Shown here: piece by piece, positions 1-9,319 of the stretch
How positions within the stretch are numbered: position 1 is the stretch's first letter
Layout: every line of letters starts with the position of its first letter
NCBI RefSeq assembly: GCF_947494015.1
Contig: NZ_CANLTL010000014.1
Coordinates: forward strand, 1-64,000
Length of the DNA: 64,000 nt
Direction: 5' to 3'
Source of the DNA: an uncultured Cellulomonas sp.
Lineage (GTDB): Bacteria; Actinomycetota; Actinomycetes; Actinomycetales; Cellulomonadaceae
Position numbers and translations under genes: made by a program
The notes under the pieces: model-generated
The model's input: the letters and a program-made list of their open reading frames with translations, nothing else
Told to the model about the DNA's origin: nothing
Databases searched by the model: none

Positions 1-456
1 GATCTGGTCGACGGGCAGGTCGCGCAGCCAGTCCGCGGTCACGGTGTGCCAGACCAGCGGGTGGCCCTTGACGGTGATGCCGTGCTCGGTGAACCACTGG
101 GCGGTGCGCAGCAGGCGGGTGGTGTCGGGCTTGCCGCGTTCGGGTTCGAACCCGCCCCAGTAGAACGGCAGGGTGGTGGTGTTGTAGAGGTCGAGGTACA
201 GCTCCGCGAGCCGGTCGCCGAGCTCGGGGCCGGCTCCGCCGAACGGGCTGTCGGGTGCGGCGTGGCTCTCGCCGTTGGCGTAGCCGATGAAGTCGAAGCC
301 GATGTTGCCGAACGCGAACGCGTGCCGGGTCTGCTCGACCACGACCTCGGTGTCGGCCAGCGGGGCGCCGTCGGCGCCGCGGACGGTCACCGTCGCCTCC
401 GCGACACGATGCGCGAAGGTCGGGTCGGGCGACGGCGAACGGTGGGGCGAGGTCAC
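1..456 (-). CDS. Endo-1,4-beta-xylanase, GH10 (partial, N-terminal part)
   Basis: The first 152 codons are present and the gene runs off the left edge. GTG at 456 is chosen because AGGAG lies 6 bases before it. An N-terminal beta-rich stretch (HAFAFGNIGFDFI) is followed by the start of a TIM barrel with YNTTTLPFYWGGFEPERG and GHPLVWH, the hallmark substrate-cleft histidine and tryptophan region of GH10. The catalytic glutamates lie outside the window. No signal peptide is visible, so the enzyme may act inside the cell on imported xylo-oligosaccharides. It is the last visible gene of the region A sugar locus, 60 bases after the aldehyde dehydrogenase, so it is probably cotranscribed. GH10 assignment is firm; exact substrate is not. 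Confidence 0.85.
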   Translation of the reverse strand, partial: MTSPHRSPSPDPTFAHRVAEATVTVRGADGAPLADTEVVVEQTRHAFAFGNIGFDFIGYANGESHAAPDSPFGGAGPELGDRLAELYLDLYNTTTLPFYWGGFEPERGKPDTTRLLRTAQWFTEHGITVKGHPLVWHTVTADWLRDLPVDQI

Positions 457-516
457 GTGGGTCTCCTGGTGATCGGTGATCGGTGATCGGTGTGCGGTGG
501 ACGGATCGGGGGCGGG

Positions 517-2040
517 TCAGCGCGCCGGGGGTGTCCCGAGGACGAGTCGACCGTCCACCCGCCGCGGCAGGTCGGTGGCCTCGTCCCGCAGCTCCGCCGG
601 CAGCAGCTCCGACGGCACGTCCTGGAAGCTGACCGGACGCAGCCAGCGACGGATCGAGGCGGCGCCGACCGACGTGTGCAGCGGGGCCGTCGTCGCGGGG
701 TACGGGCCGCCGTGGTGCATCGCCCAGCTCACGGCCACGCCGGTGGGGTACCCGTTCCACACCACGCGCCCGGCCCGGGCGGTGAGGTGGGTGAGCAGCG
801 GGGCCGCGAGCTCGTCGTCGTCGCCGGTCTGCACGGTCGCGGTCAGGGCCGGCCCGACGGCGGCCAGCGCGGCGAGCAGCTCGTCGGACGACGCGTAGCG
901 CGCGACGACCAGCACCGGTCCGAAGCACTCCTCGAGCATCGGCTCGGTGACCTGCCCGGCGTCGGCCTCGAGCAGGACCGGTGCCACCGCGGCCGCCGCG
1001 GGGTCCACCGGTGGGCCGACGAGCACCCGGACGCCGGCTGCACCGCGCAGGGCGTCGACGCCGGACGCGAACCCCTCGCGCGTGCGGGCGTTGAGCATCA
1101 CGGCGGCGGCGGTCTCGCGCACCCGGCCGGCCAGCGCGGCGACGACGGCGTCGCCGTCCGGCCCGGCCGGGACGAACGCGAGTCCGGGCTTCGTGCAGAA
1201 CTGACCCACACCGAGCGTGAACGACGCGGCCAGCCCCTCACCGATCGCGACCGCACGCTCCCGGGCGGCCGCGGGCGTGACCGTCAGCGCGTTGAGCGCG
1301 CCGAGCTCGCCGTAGAACGGGATCGGTCGGGGGCGCAGCGAGGCGCGGTCGTGCAGCGCCCGGCCACCGGCCACCGACCCGGTGAACCCGACTGCGTCGA
1401 CGTGCGGGTCGTCCACGAGCGCCACGCCCGCGTCCCGGCCGAAGACCGCGTCGACCGTCGCCGCCGGGGCGCCGGCCGCCTCGGCGCCGCGCCGGAGCGC
1501 TGCCAGCTGACGGGCCGACGACGCCGGGTGGGACTCGTGCGCCTTGACGACGACCGGGCAGCCGGCCGCCAGCGCGGACGCCGTGTCCCCGCCGGACACC
1601 GAGAACGCGAACGGGAAGTTGCTCGCGCCGAACACGGCGACCGGCCCCAGCGGCCGGAGCATCCGGCGCAGGTCAGGGCGTGGACCCATCGGCGTCGCAC
1701 CGGCGTGGTCGATCGTCACCTCGAGGTACCCGCCGTCGTCCAGCACGTCGGCGAAGAACCGCAGCTGGAACGTGGTGCGCGTGAGCTCCCCGCCGAGGCG
1801 GGGCGCACCCAGGGCGGTCTCCCGGTCGGTCAGGGCGACCAGCGTCTCCCGGTCCTCCTCGAGCGCGTCGGCCATCAGCCGGAGCATGCGCGCCCGGCCG
1901 GTGCGTCCCAGCGCCTCCAGCGCCGGTGCGGCGTCCGCCGCCGCGGCGCACACCCGAGCGACGTCGTCGCCGGTCGTCTCGGGTGCCACCACCTCGACCG
2001 TCTGGCCGGTGCGCGGGTCGATGCTCTCCACCACGGTCAT
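517..2040 (-). CDS. Aldehyde dehydrogenase, 2,5-dioxopentanoate (ketoglutarate semialdehyde) type
   Basis: A 507-residue NAD(P)-dependent aldehyde dehydrogenase. Visible landmarks are the GFTGS nucleotide-binding loop, the general base region FYGELGALNA and the catalytic cysteine in GQFCTKPG. Length and motif spelling match the branch that oxidises 2,5-dioxopentanoate to 2-oxoglutarate in non-phosphorylative pentose and hexarate pathways. ATG at 2040 follows AGGAGG with 7 bases spacing. It sits 28 bases after the aldonate dehydratase, which is where the last step of such a pathway is expected. Substrate is inferred from family and context. Confidence 0.85.
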   Translation of the reverse strand: MTVVESIDPRTGQTVEVVAPETTGDDVARVCAAAADAAPALEALGRTGRARMLRLMADALEEDRETLVALTDRETALGAPRLGGELTRTTFQLRFFADVLDDGGYLEVTIDHAGATPMGPRPDLRRMLRPLGPVAVFGASNFPFAFSVSGGDTASALAAGCPVVVKAHESHPASSARQLAALRRGAEAAGAPAATVDAVFGRDAGVALVDDPHVDAVGFTGSVAGGRALHDRASLRPRPIPFYGELGALNALTVTPAAARERAVAIGEGLAASFTLGVGQFCTKPGLAFVPAGPDGDAVVAALAGRVRETAAAVMLNARTREGFASGVDALRGAAGVRVLVGPPVDPAAAAVAPVLLEADAGQVTEPMLEECFGPVLVVARYASSDELLAALAAVGPALTATVQTGDDDELAAPLLTHLTARAGRVVWNGYPTGVAVSWAMHHGGPYPATTAPLHTSVGAASIRRWLRPVSFQDVPSELLPAELRDEATDLPRRVDGRLVLGTPPAR

Positions 2041-2068
2041 CGCGGGGCCTCCTGGTCTGCGTGCACGA

Positions 2069-3844
2069 TCAGTGCGAGTCACGGGGTACCGCGGAGCCGC
2101 GCGAGCCCCGCAGGAAGGACAGGTCGGCGCCCTGGTCGGCGCCCTCGACGAACTCCCGGTACAGCCAGACGTACCCGCTGTCCGACTCGCGCGCTGGCGG
2201 CTGCCACGCCGCCCGCCGCCGCTCGAGCTCGTCGTCGGGCACGTCGAGCGAGAGCGAGCGACCGGGCACGTCGAGGTCGATCCAGTCGCCGGTGCGCACC
2301 AGCGCGAGCGGCCCACCGAGCGCCGCCTCCGGGGTGACGTGCAGGATCACGGTGCCGAACGCCGTGCCGCTCATCCGGCCGTCGGAGATGCGGACCATGT
2401 CGGTGACGCCCGCCCGAAGCAGCTTGGTCGGCAGCGGGACGTTCGCGACCTCGGGCATGCCGGGGTACCCGCGTGGCCCGGCGCCCCGCACGACGATGAC
2501 GTCGTCGGGGGACAGGTCGAGCGTGTCGGCCTGACGGTGGTACTCCTCGGGCGAGTCGAACACCACGGCCCGGCCGCGGTGCACCAGCAGGTGCGGCGAG
2601 GCGGCGGACTGCTTGATCACCGCTCCGCCGGGCGCCAGGTTGCCGCGGAGCACCGCGGTGCTGCCGGCCTGCTGCAGCGGGTCGGCGATGGTCCGGATCA
2701 CCTCGCGGTTCCAGCACTGCGCACCGGCGACGTCCTTGCCGATGCCCTGGCCGCCGACGGTCAGGGCGTCGTCGTGCAGCAGCCCGGCGGCGGACAGCTC
2801 GCGCAGCACGACGGGCAGCCCACCCGCGTAGCAGAAGTCCTCCATGAGGAACCGGCCGCTGGGCATGAGGTCGACGATGGTCGGCACCACCTGCGCGAGC
2901 CGGTCGAAGTCCTCGAGCTCGAGCGGGACGCCGACCCGGCCCGCGATCGCGAGCAGGTGGATGATCGCGTTGGTGGAGCCACCGATCGCCGCGACGGTCC
3001 GGATCGCGTTCTCGAACGCCTCCCGGGTGAGGATCTGGCTCGGCCGCAGGTCCTCGTCGACCATCGCCACGATCCGCCGACCGGCCTCCTGCGCGAGCTC
3101 GAAGCGCCGGGCGTCCACCGCCGGCCAGCTCGCGGAGCCGGACAGCTGCATCCCGAGCGCCTCGGCGACGCTGGCCATGGTGGACGCGGTGCCCATGGTC
3201 ATGCAGTGCCCCGCGGACCGTGCCATGCACCCCTCGGCGACGTGGCAGTCGGCCTGCGTCATGCGTCCCGCGGCGAGCTCGGACTCGAACTTCCACAGGT
3301 GCGTGCCCGACCCGATGTCGCCGCCGCGGAACTTGCCGGTGAGCTGCGGCCCGCCGGTCACCATGATCGCCGGCAGGTCCACGCTCGCCGCGCCCATGAG
3401 CAGGCCCGGGGTGGTCTTGTCGCACCCGCCCAGCAGCACCACGCCGTCCAGCGGGTTGGCCCGGATGAGCTCCTCGGCGGACATGGCGATGAGGTTGCGG
3501 TAGAGCATCGCGGTGGGCCGGATGAGGGTCTCGCCGGTGGACACCACCGGGAAGACGAGCGGGTACCCGCCGGCCTGCCACACCCCGCGCTTGACCGCCT
3601 CGGCCACCGCGTCGAGGTGGGCGTTGCACGGGGTCAGCTCGGACCACGTGGTGGCGATGCCGATGACCGGGCGCCCGTCGAACACCTCCGGACCCGTCCC
3701 CTGGGTGCGCAGCCACGAGCGGTACAGCATCCCGCTGCGCCCCTCGGCGCCGAACCACGCCTGGCTGCGCCGCGGCGGCCTGGTCGCCGCACGGTCGTGC
3801 GCCTCCTGCACCTCGTCACGCCCGGTCACGTCGCGCCCGGCCAT
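2069..3844 (-). CDS. Aldonate (pentonate) dehydratase, IlvD/Edd family
   Basis: A 591-residue IlvD/Edd-family dehydratase that would remove water from a sugar acid to give a 2-keto-3-deoxy acid. Three cysteines placed as in iron-sulfur cluster ligands are visible: ELTPCNAH, GGCDKTTPG and GHCMTMGTAST. The C-terminal half has the typical ISDGRMSGTAFG motif. An upstream in-frame GTG exists at 3874, but ATG at 3844 has GGAG 6 bases before it and is preferred; it leaves the upstream SDR stop 17 bases away. L-arabinonate or D-xylonate are the likely substrates given the xylanase and the semialdehyde dehydrogenase beside it. L-fuconate or galactonate cannot be excluded. Confidence 0.85.
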   Translation of the reverse strand: MAGRDVTGRDEVQEAHDRAATRPPRRSQAWFGAEGRSGMLYRSWLRTQGTGPEVFDGRPVIGIATTWSELTPCNAHLDAVAEAVKRGVWQAGGYPLVFPVVSTGETLIRPTAMLYRNLIAMSAEELIRANPLDGVVLLGGCDKTTPGLLMGAASVDLPAIMVTGGPQLTGKFRGGDIGSGTHLWKFESELAAGRMTQADCHVAEGCMARSAGHCMTMGTASTMASVAEALGMQLSGSASWPAVDARRFELAQEAGRRIVAMVDEDLRPSQILTREAFENAIRTVAAIGGSTNAIIHLLAIAGRVGVPLELEDFDRLAQVVPTIVDLMPSGRFLMEDFCYAGGLPVVLRELSAAGLLHDDALTVGGQGIGKDVAGAQCWNREVIRTIADPLQQAGSTAVLRGNLAPGGAVIKQSAASPHLLVHRGRAVVFDSPEEYHRQADTLDLSPDDVIVVRGAGPRGYPGMPEVANVPLPTKLLRAGVTDMVRISDGRMSGTAFGTVILHVTPEAALGGPLALVRTGDWIDLDVPGRSLSLDVPDDELERRRAAWQPPARESDSGYVWLYREFVEGADQGADLSFLRGSRGSAVPRDSH

Positions 3845-3860
3845 CTCGTGCTCCGCCCTG

Positions 3861-4646
3861 TCAGATCCAGCCACCGTCCACCACCCATCGCTGAGCCGTG
3901 CACATCGCCGAGTCGTCCGCCGCCAGCCACAGCGCGAGGCGCGCGACGTCGGCGGGCTGGAGCCGCTGCGGCAGGCACTGGGAGCGCTCGATCTCGCGCT
4001 CGGCCTCCGGTGTGACCCAGTCCCGCAGCTGTCGGTCGGTCATCACCCATCCCGGCACGATGCAGTTGACGCGGATGCCGTCCGGTCCCAGGTCACGGGC
4101 CAGCGACCGGGTGAGCCCCTCGATCCCGGCCTTCGCGGTCGCGTAGCCGCTGCTCCGGGCGAACTTGGCGTGCCAGATGATCGACCCCAGGTTGATCACC
4201 GAGCCGCGTCCGGCGGCGGCCATGGCGGGGGCGACCGCCTGCGCGGCGAAGAACTGCGCCCGCAGGTTGACGGCCATCCGCTCGTCCCAGAACTGCACCG
4301 TGACGTCCTGGACGTCGTGCCGCTGGTCGTTCGCGGCGTTGTTGACCAGCACCTCGATCGGCCCCACCGCGTCGGCCGCGGTGCGCAGCGCGGTCTGCAG
4401 CGCGGCGACGTCACCGACGTCGCACCGCCCGAACCACGGTGCGCGGCCGGTCGCCCGCTCGACCTCGGTGGCCAGTGCGGTGCCCGCGGCGTCGTCGAGG
4501 TCGACGAACGCCACCCGGGCACCCTGGTGGGCGAACTGCGTGACGAGTTCGGCGCCGATCCCGGTCGCGCCGCCGGTGACCAGGACGGAGCGGTCGGCCA
4601 GACTGGGGTAGGTCGCGAACCCCGACGCGACGGTGCCGGCGCTCAC
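3861..4646 (-). CDS. SDR-family sugar dehydrogenase
   Basis: A 261-residue classical short-chain dehydrogenase. TGGATGIGAE gives the Rossmann glycine motif, NNAAND replaces the usual NNAG, the catalytic serine is in NLGSIIW and the YxxxK pair in YATAKAG; the C-terminus is the usual VDGGW. The GTG start overlaps the stop of the upstream alcohol dehydrogenase by 4 bases (GTGA), a sign of translational coupling. Context suggests oxidation of an aldose to its lactone, the first step before lactonase and dehydratase. Another polyol or keto-sugar substrate is possible. Confidence 0.82.
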   Translation of the reverse strand: MSAGTVASGFATYPSLADRSVLVTGGATGIGAELVTQFAHQGARVAFVDLDDAAGTALATEVERATGRAPWFGRCDVGDVAALQTALRTAADAVGPIEVLVNNAANDQRHDVQDVTVQFWDERMAVNLRAQFFAAQAVAPAMAAAGRGSVINLGSIIWHAKFARSSGYATAKAGIEGLTRSLARDLGPDGIRVNCIVPGWVMTDRQLRDWVTPEAEREIERSQCLPQRLQPADVARLALWLAADDSAMCTAQRWVVDGGWI

Positions 4647-5752
4647 GCGGCGACCCCCGGCTCGATGACGGCGCGACCGACGGCGCCCGCCGCGAGCGCG
4701 TCGTAGGCGTCGTTGATCGCGTCCAGCGGGTACGTCTCGCCCACCAGGGCGTCGAGGTCGAGGCGACCGGCGGCATAGAGCTCCAGCAACCGCGGCACCT
4801 GGGTGACCGTGTTGGACGACCCGTACAGGCTGCCGACCAGCCGCTTCTCGCGCTGGACGAGGTCGTTGATCGGGACCTCGACCGTGGCGCCGGCGCGGCC
4901 GAGACCGATGGCGACCGTCGTCCCGCCCGTGCGCAGCGACGCCATCGCCGCCGCCAGCGTCTCGGCCTTGCCGACGGCGTCGAACGCCCACTCCACGCCG
5001 TCCGGGACGATGTCCCGCACGGCGTCGTCGACGGCGACGTCGCCGCCGACCGTGACGGTGTGCGTGGCGCCGAGGCGACGCGCGAGGTCCAGCTTGTCCG
5101 GGGCGACGTCGGCCACGATGACGGGGTACGCGCCGACGAGGTCCGCGCCGATCACGGTGGACAGCCCGACCCCGCCGGCGCCCATGACCAGCACGCTGCG
5201 TCCCGCGCCGGCGCCCAGGACGTTCAGGACGGCGCCCACGCCCGTGACCACGGCGCAGCCCACGAGCGCCGCGACCCGCGGCGGCGTGCCCTGCGGGATC
5301 CGGATGACCGACTCCTCGGCCACGACGGCACGCTCGGCGAAGCACGACACCCCGAGGAAGTGGTGGACGGTCTCGCCGTCGGCCGACAGCCGGCTGGTGC
5401 CGTCGAGCAGCCCGCCGGTGCTCACCTGCTTCTTCGCCGACGTGCACAGCGCGGGACGCCCCGAGGAGCAGAACGCGCAGTGCCCGCAGCGCGGTCGCCA
5501 CATGAGCACCACCGGGTCGCCCGGCGCGACGCGGGTGACGCCGGGGCCGACCCGCTCGACGACGCCGGCGCCCTCGTGGCCCAGCACGATGGGCAGCCGG
5601 GTGGGCAGGTCGCCGGTCATGTAGTGAAGGTCGCTGTGGCACACGCCGGCGGCCTGCACGCGGACCTCGACCTCGCCCGCGCGGGGCTCGGCGAGGTCGA
5701 CGTCCTCGATGGTCATGGGCTGCCCGGGTTGCCGCAGGACGGCTGCCTTCAC
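4643..5752 (-). CDS. Zinc-dependent alcohol dehydrogenase (MDR, class III-like)
   Basis: A 369-residue medium-chain zinc dehydrogenase. It has CHSDLHYMTG and GHEGAG (catalytic zinc ligands), a structural-zinc cysteine cluster in RCGHCAFCSSGRPALC, and a GAGGVGL Rossmann motif. GTG at 5752 is chosen because GAGGAG lies 6 bases upstream. It is translationally coupled to the following SDR. Likely oxidises a primary or secondary alcohol or sugar in the same catabolic route, using NAD. Mycothiol-dependent formaldehyde dehydrogenase-like enzymes share this architecture, so a detoxification role is an alternative. Confidence 0.83.
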   Translation of the reverse strand: MKAAVLRQPGQPMTIEDVDLAEPRAGEVEVRVQAAGVCHSDLHYMTGDLPTRLPIVLGHEGAGVVERVGPGVTRVAPGDPVVLMWRPRCGHCAFCSSGRPALCTSAKKQVSTGGLLDGTSRLSADGETVHHFLGVSCFAERAVVAEESVIRIPQGTPPRVAALVGCAVVTGVGAVLNVLGAGAGRSVLVMGAGGVGLSTVIGADLVGAYPVIVADVAPDKLDLARRLGATHTVTVGGDVAVDDAVRDIVPDGVEWAFDAVGKAETLAAAMASLRTGGTTVAIGLGRAGATVEVPINDLVQREKRLVGSLYGSSNTVTQVPRLLELYAAGRLDLDALVGETYPLDAINDAYDALAAGAVGRAVIEPGVAA

Positions 5753-5861
5753 GGTCTGCTCCTCGGTGGGACGGTCCCGGCGTCGTCGCCGGGGGAGTTC
5801 GGGGATGGGGGACGGGTGGGACGGGTGGGACGGGTGACGGTGGAGCGGGTGACCGCGGCGG

Positions 5862-6728
5862 TCAGAGCCGGAAGACGCGCCGGGCGGTGCCCGCCAGGAC
5901 CGCCGCCTGCTCGCCCTCGGTGAGGTCGTCGATCGCGGAGCGGAAGGCGCCGAGCACGTCGCCGTAGCCGCTGTACAGCCGCTCGACCGGCCAGTTCGAG
6001 CCGTACAGGCACCGGTCCGGGCCGAAGGTCTGGACCAGAGCCCGGATCCACGGTCGCCGGCCCTGCGGCGTCCAGTCGTGGTCGTGCACGCCGAGGCTGG
6101 AGATCTTGACCACGACGTTCGGCTCGGCGGCGAGCACCGCGAGCGCGGCGATCCACGTGCGCAGGTACTCAGGGGTGCGGGACTCGGGCATCCCGCTCTG
6201 GTCGACGCACAGGACGACGTCGGGCACCGCGCGGGCCAGGTCGACGGCGGCCGCGACGTGGTCGACACCGACCGTGTGGCAGAAGACGAGGTCGGTCCCC
6301 GCCAGGCGCGCGTAGCCGCGCCGGAAGGCGTCGTCGGACAGGATCGAGCCGTCGCGCATGTCACGCACGCCGCGCAGCCGGTCGTGCTCGCGGTGGCCGT
6401 CGAGCGCGGCCGCGGCGTCCGGCGCCGCGAGGTCGCAGCCCGCCACGATCGCCGTCGGCCAGCCGGTCGCCTCGCCCAGCCCCTGGAGCCACCGCGTCTC
6501 GGCGAGCGGGTCCGACGTCGCCGCGCTCATGTGCACGACCTGCGTGACGCCGTGCATCCGGGTCTCGGCGCGCAGCTCCGGCACCGAGTACCGCACCCCG
6601 CGCAGCCCGTCGAGGTCGCCCAGGGTCGCCTCCGCGCCGTCGCCGTCGAGCCACGCGTACTCGAGGTCGGTGCGTCGCCGGTCCCAGAGGTGGACGTGGG
6701 TGTCGACGACCGCGGGCGCGCCGCTCAC
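5862..6728 (-). CDS. Amidohydrolase-2 family, probable sugar lactonase
   Basis: A 288-residue amidohydrolase of the group that includes L-fuconolactonase and 2-pyrone-4,6-dicarboxylate lactonase. The HxH metal motif is in VDTHVHLWD near the N-terminus, and the C-terminal RCLYGSNWPVER carries the conserved GSNWP signature. The GTG start overlaps the upstream VOC stop by 4 bases. In this pathway it would open the lactone made by the SDR or MDR dehydrogenase to the free aldonate. Family is secure; substrate is inferred. Confidence 0.8.
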   Translation of the reverse strand: MSGAPAVVDTHVHLWDRRRTDLEYAWLDGDGAEATLGDLDGLRGVRYSVPELRAETRMHGVTQVVHMSAATSDPLAETRWLQGLGEATGWPTAIVAGCDLAAPDAAAALDGHREHDRLRGVRDMRDGSILSDDAFRRGYARLAGTDLVFCHTVGVDHVAAAVDLARAVPDVVLCVDQSGMPESRTPEYLRTWIAALAVLAAEPNVVVKISSLGVHDHDWTPQGRRPWIRALVQTFGPDRCLYGSNWPVERLYSGYGDVLGAFRSAIDDLTEGEQAAVLAGTARRVFRL

Positions 6729-7183
6729 ACGTGCGGCTTGATGTTGAGGTTGACGCCGAGGCGGTCCTCGCTGTCCACGACCGTCCAGCTGCCCCCGGGG
6801 TAGAACCCCACCGTCCGCATCGCGTAGCCCATGGACTCGAGCTCGCCGACGACGGCGTCACGGGCGTCCCCGACCGCGAAGCCGATGTGGTGCACGCCCG
6901 GGCCGTGCGCCGTGAGGAACTCCCGGAAGGTCGAGGGGTTGTGGTCCGGCTCCTGCACCTCGAGCACGAACCCGCGCTCGGGGCACTCGATGACGGCGAG
7001 CTTGAGCTGGTACGCCGCGATCTCGCCGCGGTAGGTCTGGTCCGGGTCGGGCTCGGGGCCCATCACCCGTACCTCGGGGCGGTCGACGCCGAGCAGCTCG
7101 CACCAGTGGTCGAGCGCACGCTCGATGTCCTCGACGACGACGGCGATCTGGATCATCCCCGCGAGGGGGACTCGGTTCTGCAC
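6725..7183 (-). CDS. VOC-family (glyoxalase fold) protein
   Basis: A 152-residue single vicinal-oxygen-chelate protein. Metal-ligand candidates are the early IQIAVVVEDIE strand, HHIGF and the C-terminal acidic strands. It is ungapped with and about 76% identical to the VOC protein at 26386-26844 in the second sugar locus (37 differences counted in 152 positions). The C-terminal block VDSEDRLGVNLNIKPH is identical. Such conservation in two different sugar operons suggests a catalytic role on a common intermediate rather than general detoxification. Reaction unknown. Confidence 0.78.
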   Translation of the reverse strand: MQNRVPLAGMIQIAVVVEDIERALDHWCELLGVDRPEVRVMGPEPDPDQTYRGEIAAYQLKLAVIECPERGFVLEVQEPDHNPSTFREFLTAHGPGVHHIGFAVGDARDAVVGELESMGYAMRTVGFYPGGSWTVVDSEDRLGVNLNIKPHV

Positions 7184-7304
7184 GGGTGGCTCTCTTCTGC
7201 TAGGGAGGAGGCGGGGGATGGCCTCGGGATCTCAGGTGCTCGGGTGCTGGTGCCGCGGGTGCCGGGGCGCCGGGGGCACCGGGGGCACCGGTGCTCGGGC
7301 GGGG

Positions 7305-8042
7305 TCAGACCTGGCTCATGCCGCCGTCGACGACGAGCTCGGTGCCGGCGACGAAGCTGCTCTCGGTCGAGGCCAGGAACAGCGCCGCGGCGGCGACCTC
7401 CGCGGGCGCGCCGATCCGGCCGAGCGGGACGGCCGCGGCGATGCGCCGCACCCCCTCCTCGCCGCCGACGAAGTCCGAGAAGCCGGCGGACATCGTCGGT
7501 CCCGGGCTGAGCGCGTTGACCCGGATCGCCCGCCCGCGCAGGTCGTTCGTCATCGTCCGGGCGAACGAGCGGACGGCCGCCTTGCTGGCGTTGTAGGTGG
7601 CGTGGTCGGGGTCGCCGTTGCTGCCCGAGATGGACGACACCAGCACGACGCGGGCGGCCTCGGCCAGCAGCGGCAGGGCCTTCTGCACGGTGAAGAAGGT
7701 GCCGCGGATGTTGAGGTCGGTCACGGCGTCGAACAGCTCGGGAGTCATCTGGGCCAGCGGCGCCTCGCCGCCCCCGCCGGCGTTCGCGACCAGCACGTCG
7801 ACCGGCCGGCCGAGCCCTGCGACGGTGGCCATCAGCGTGTCGAGGTCGTCCAGGGACGCCGCGTCCCCCGGGACGCCGGTGACCCGCGGCCCCAGCGCGG
7901 CGACCGCTCCGTCGAGCACGTCCTTGCGTCGACCCGTGATCACCACGTCGGCGCCCTCGGCGACGAACCGCTCGGCGATCGCGTAGCCGATGCCCTGCGA
8001 CCCGCCCGTCACGACGGCGAGTGCGCCCTCCAGCTGTCCCAT
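7305..8042 (-). CDS. SDR-family oxidoreductase
   Basis: A 245-residue classical SDR with TGGSQGIGYA (cofactor), VANAGGGG, catalytic serine in VSSISGSNGD, YNASKAAV (YxxxK) and a terminal VVDGG. The ATG at 8042 follows GAGGG at good distance. It is 48 bases downstream of the Gfo/Idh gene and 121 bases before the VOC gene. That gap contains only GC-rich short repeats (GGGGGCACC twice near 7275-7292). It differs clearly from the SDR at 3861-4646, so the locus has two SDRs, perhaps for two sugars or for sugar and polyol. Substrate unknown. Confidence 0.82.
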   Translation of the reverse strand: MGQLEGALAVVTGGSQGIGYAIAERFVAEGADVVITGRRKDVLDGAVAALGPRVTGVPGDAASLDDLDTLMATVAGLGRPVDVLVANAGGGGEAPLAQMTPELFDAVTDLNIRGTFFTVQKALPLLAEAARVVLVSSISGSNGDPDHATYNASKAAVRSFARTMTNDLRGRAIRVNALSPGPTMSAGFSDFVGGEEGVRRIAAAVPLGRIGAPAEVAAAALFLASTESSFVAGTELVVDGGMSQV

Positions 8043-8090
8043 GTCGTCCCTCTCGTCTCTGCGTGGTGTGTGGTGCGCGGTGCGTGGGAT

Positions 8091-9173
8091 TCAGGCCTCG
8101 GTGGCCCAGGGCTCCTTGGCGACGCGGACCTCCTGGCGCGTCCGTGCGGACTCCTCGATCGCCAGTCCCAGCGCGTGGTCCTGGCACGCGGACGCGAGCG
8201 AGTAGGGGCCCTCGGCCTCGCCGCGCGCCCACGCGCCGGCGTCGACGAGGTGGTCGGCGACCGCGAGGTCGTCCTCGGACAGCCGGGTGCCGACCCAGGC
8301 GTTGCGCCACACGACGCGGCCGTCGAACGACGCGTGGACGACGTCGTTGCCCTCGAGGTTCATGTCGACGCCGGTGCGGCGGTACACGACGGGGGAGGTG
8401 ACCGGGCCGTCCGGGGTGAGGCGGGTGACCTCGTCGTCGACGATCTCGCCGAGCGACCCGCGCACCACGATGCGACGGGCGCGCAGCGGGTTCCACCACT
8501 GGTTGTCCACGAAGTCGTACAGGCCCATGCGTCCGTCACCGAAGTCGAGGGTCGCGATGGTGGTCGTCCTCGGCTCGGGGCGGGCGTCCGGCCGCCAGCC
8601 GTCGAAGCTCATCGGGTCGGCCAGCGGCGCGGTGAAGGTCCGGGCGTCGACCACGGTCTCCTCGGTGTCGACGCCCAGGTAGCCGCGCATGAGCGAGACC
8701 GCGTGGTACAGGTGGGTCGAGGCGACCTCGACGCTCGTGGCGTCGCCGATGACGCCGTCGGCCACCACCGCGAGCCGCGCCGCGTGCCCGGGCATCCGGG
8801 TGTACTGCTCGGCGACCTGGACCATCCCGGAGGCGCCGACGTCGTGCCACAGCGACCGCAGGCCCTCGAGGTCGGGGGCGGGCGGGGTCTCGGCCAGCAC
8901 CTTGGCGCCGGCGGCGACGAGCTCGCGGGTGACCACGGGCATCGCGGGCCACGACACCGCGGGGACGACGTACTCCGGACGCAGCGCGAGCGCCTCCTCG
9001 ATGGTCCCCACCGCGCGGACGCCCCACGCGGTGCTCAGCCGCTCGGCCTCGCTCTGGCGGCGGGCGACGACGGCCAGCACCTGGAGCCGGTCCGGGGCGG
9101 CCTGGGCCAGCCGGAGGAAGAACTCGGAGCGCCAACCGCTGCCGATCACGACGAACTGCACAGGTCCCTGCAC
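8091..9173 (-). CDS. Gfo/Idh/MocA-family sugar oxidoreductase
   Basis: About 360 residues, with an N-terminal Rossmann domain (FVVIGSGWRSEF) and the C-terminal alpha/beta dimerisation domain of the Gfo/Idh/MocA family. The lysine in AAGAKVLAETPPAP matches the conserved EKP-like position, here spelled AETP, so the usual catalytic lysine motif EKP is altered. GTG at 9173 is preferred because AGAGGA lies about 8 bases before it; an in-frame GTG at 9161 is possible. NAD(P)-dependent oxidation or epimerisation of a sugar or inositol is expected. Confidence 0.75.
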   Translation of the reverse strand: MQGPVQFVVIGSGWRSEFFLRLAQAAPDRLQVLAVVARRQSEAERLSTAWGVRAVGTIEEALALRPEYVVPAVSWPAMPVVTRELVAAGAKVLAETPPAPDLEGLRSLWHDVGASGMVQVAEQYTRMPGHAARLAVVADGVIGDATSVEVASTHLYHAVSLMRGYLGVDTEETVVDARTFTAPLADPMSFDGWRPDARPEPRTTTIATLDFGDGRMGLYDFVDNQWWNPLRARRIVVRGSLGEIVDDEVTRLTPDGPVTSPVVYRRTGVDMNLEGNDVVHASFDGRVVWRNAWVGTRLSEDDLAVADHLVDAGAWARGEAEGPYSLASACQDHALGLAIEESARTRQEVRVAKEPWATEA

Positions 9174-9319
9174 GGGGATGGTCCTCTCTGGGGGCACGCC
9201 GACGCCGCGGGGGCGGGACGGGTGTTCGGTGGTCCGACCGGGGTCGGGGGTGGTCACGTCAGGTGGTGGCCACGTCGGGCCGTGGTCACGTCGGGGCGCT
9301 CGTCACCTCGGTGCGGCGG

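Noticed and set aside
6725-7183. Glyoxalase I or fosfomycin resistance protein
   Set aside because: The fold is the same but the context is sugar catabolism and the paralogue is in another sugar operon; no specific resistance signature is visible.
7260-7304. GGGGGCACC short repeats as an operator
   Set aside because: They are low-complexity GC repeats in an operon spacer with no promoter element nearby.
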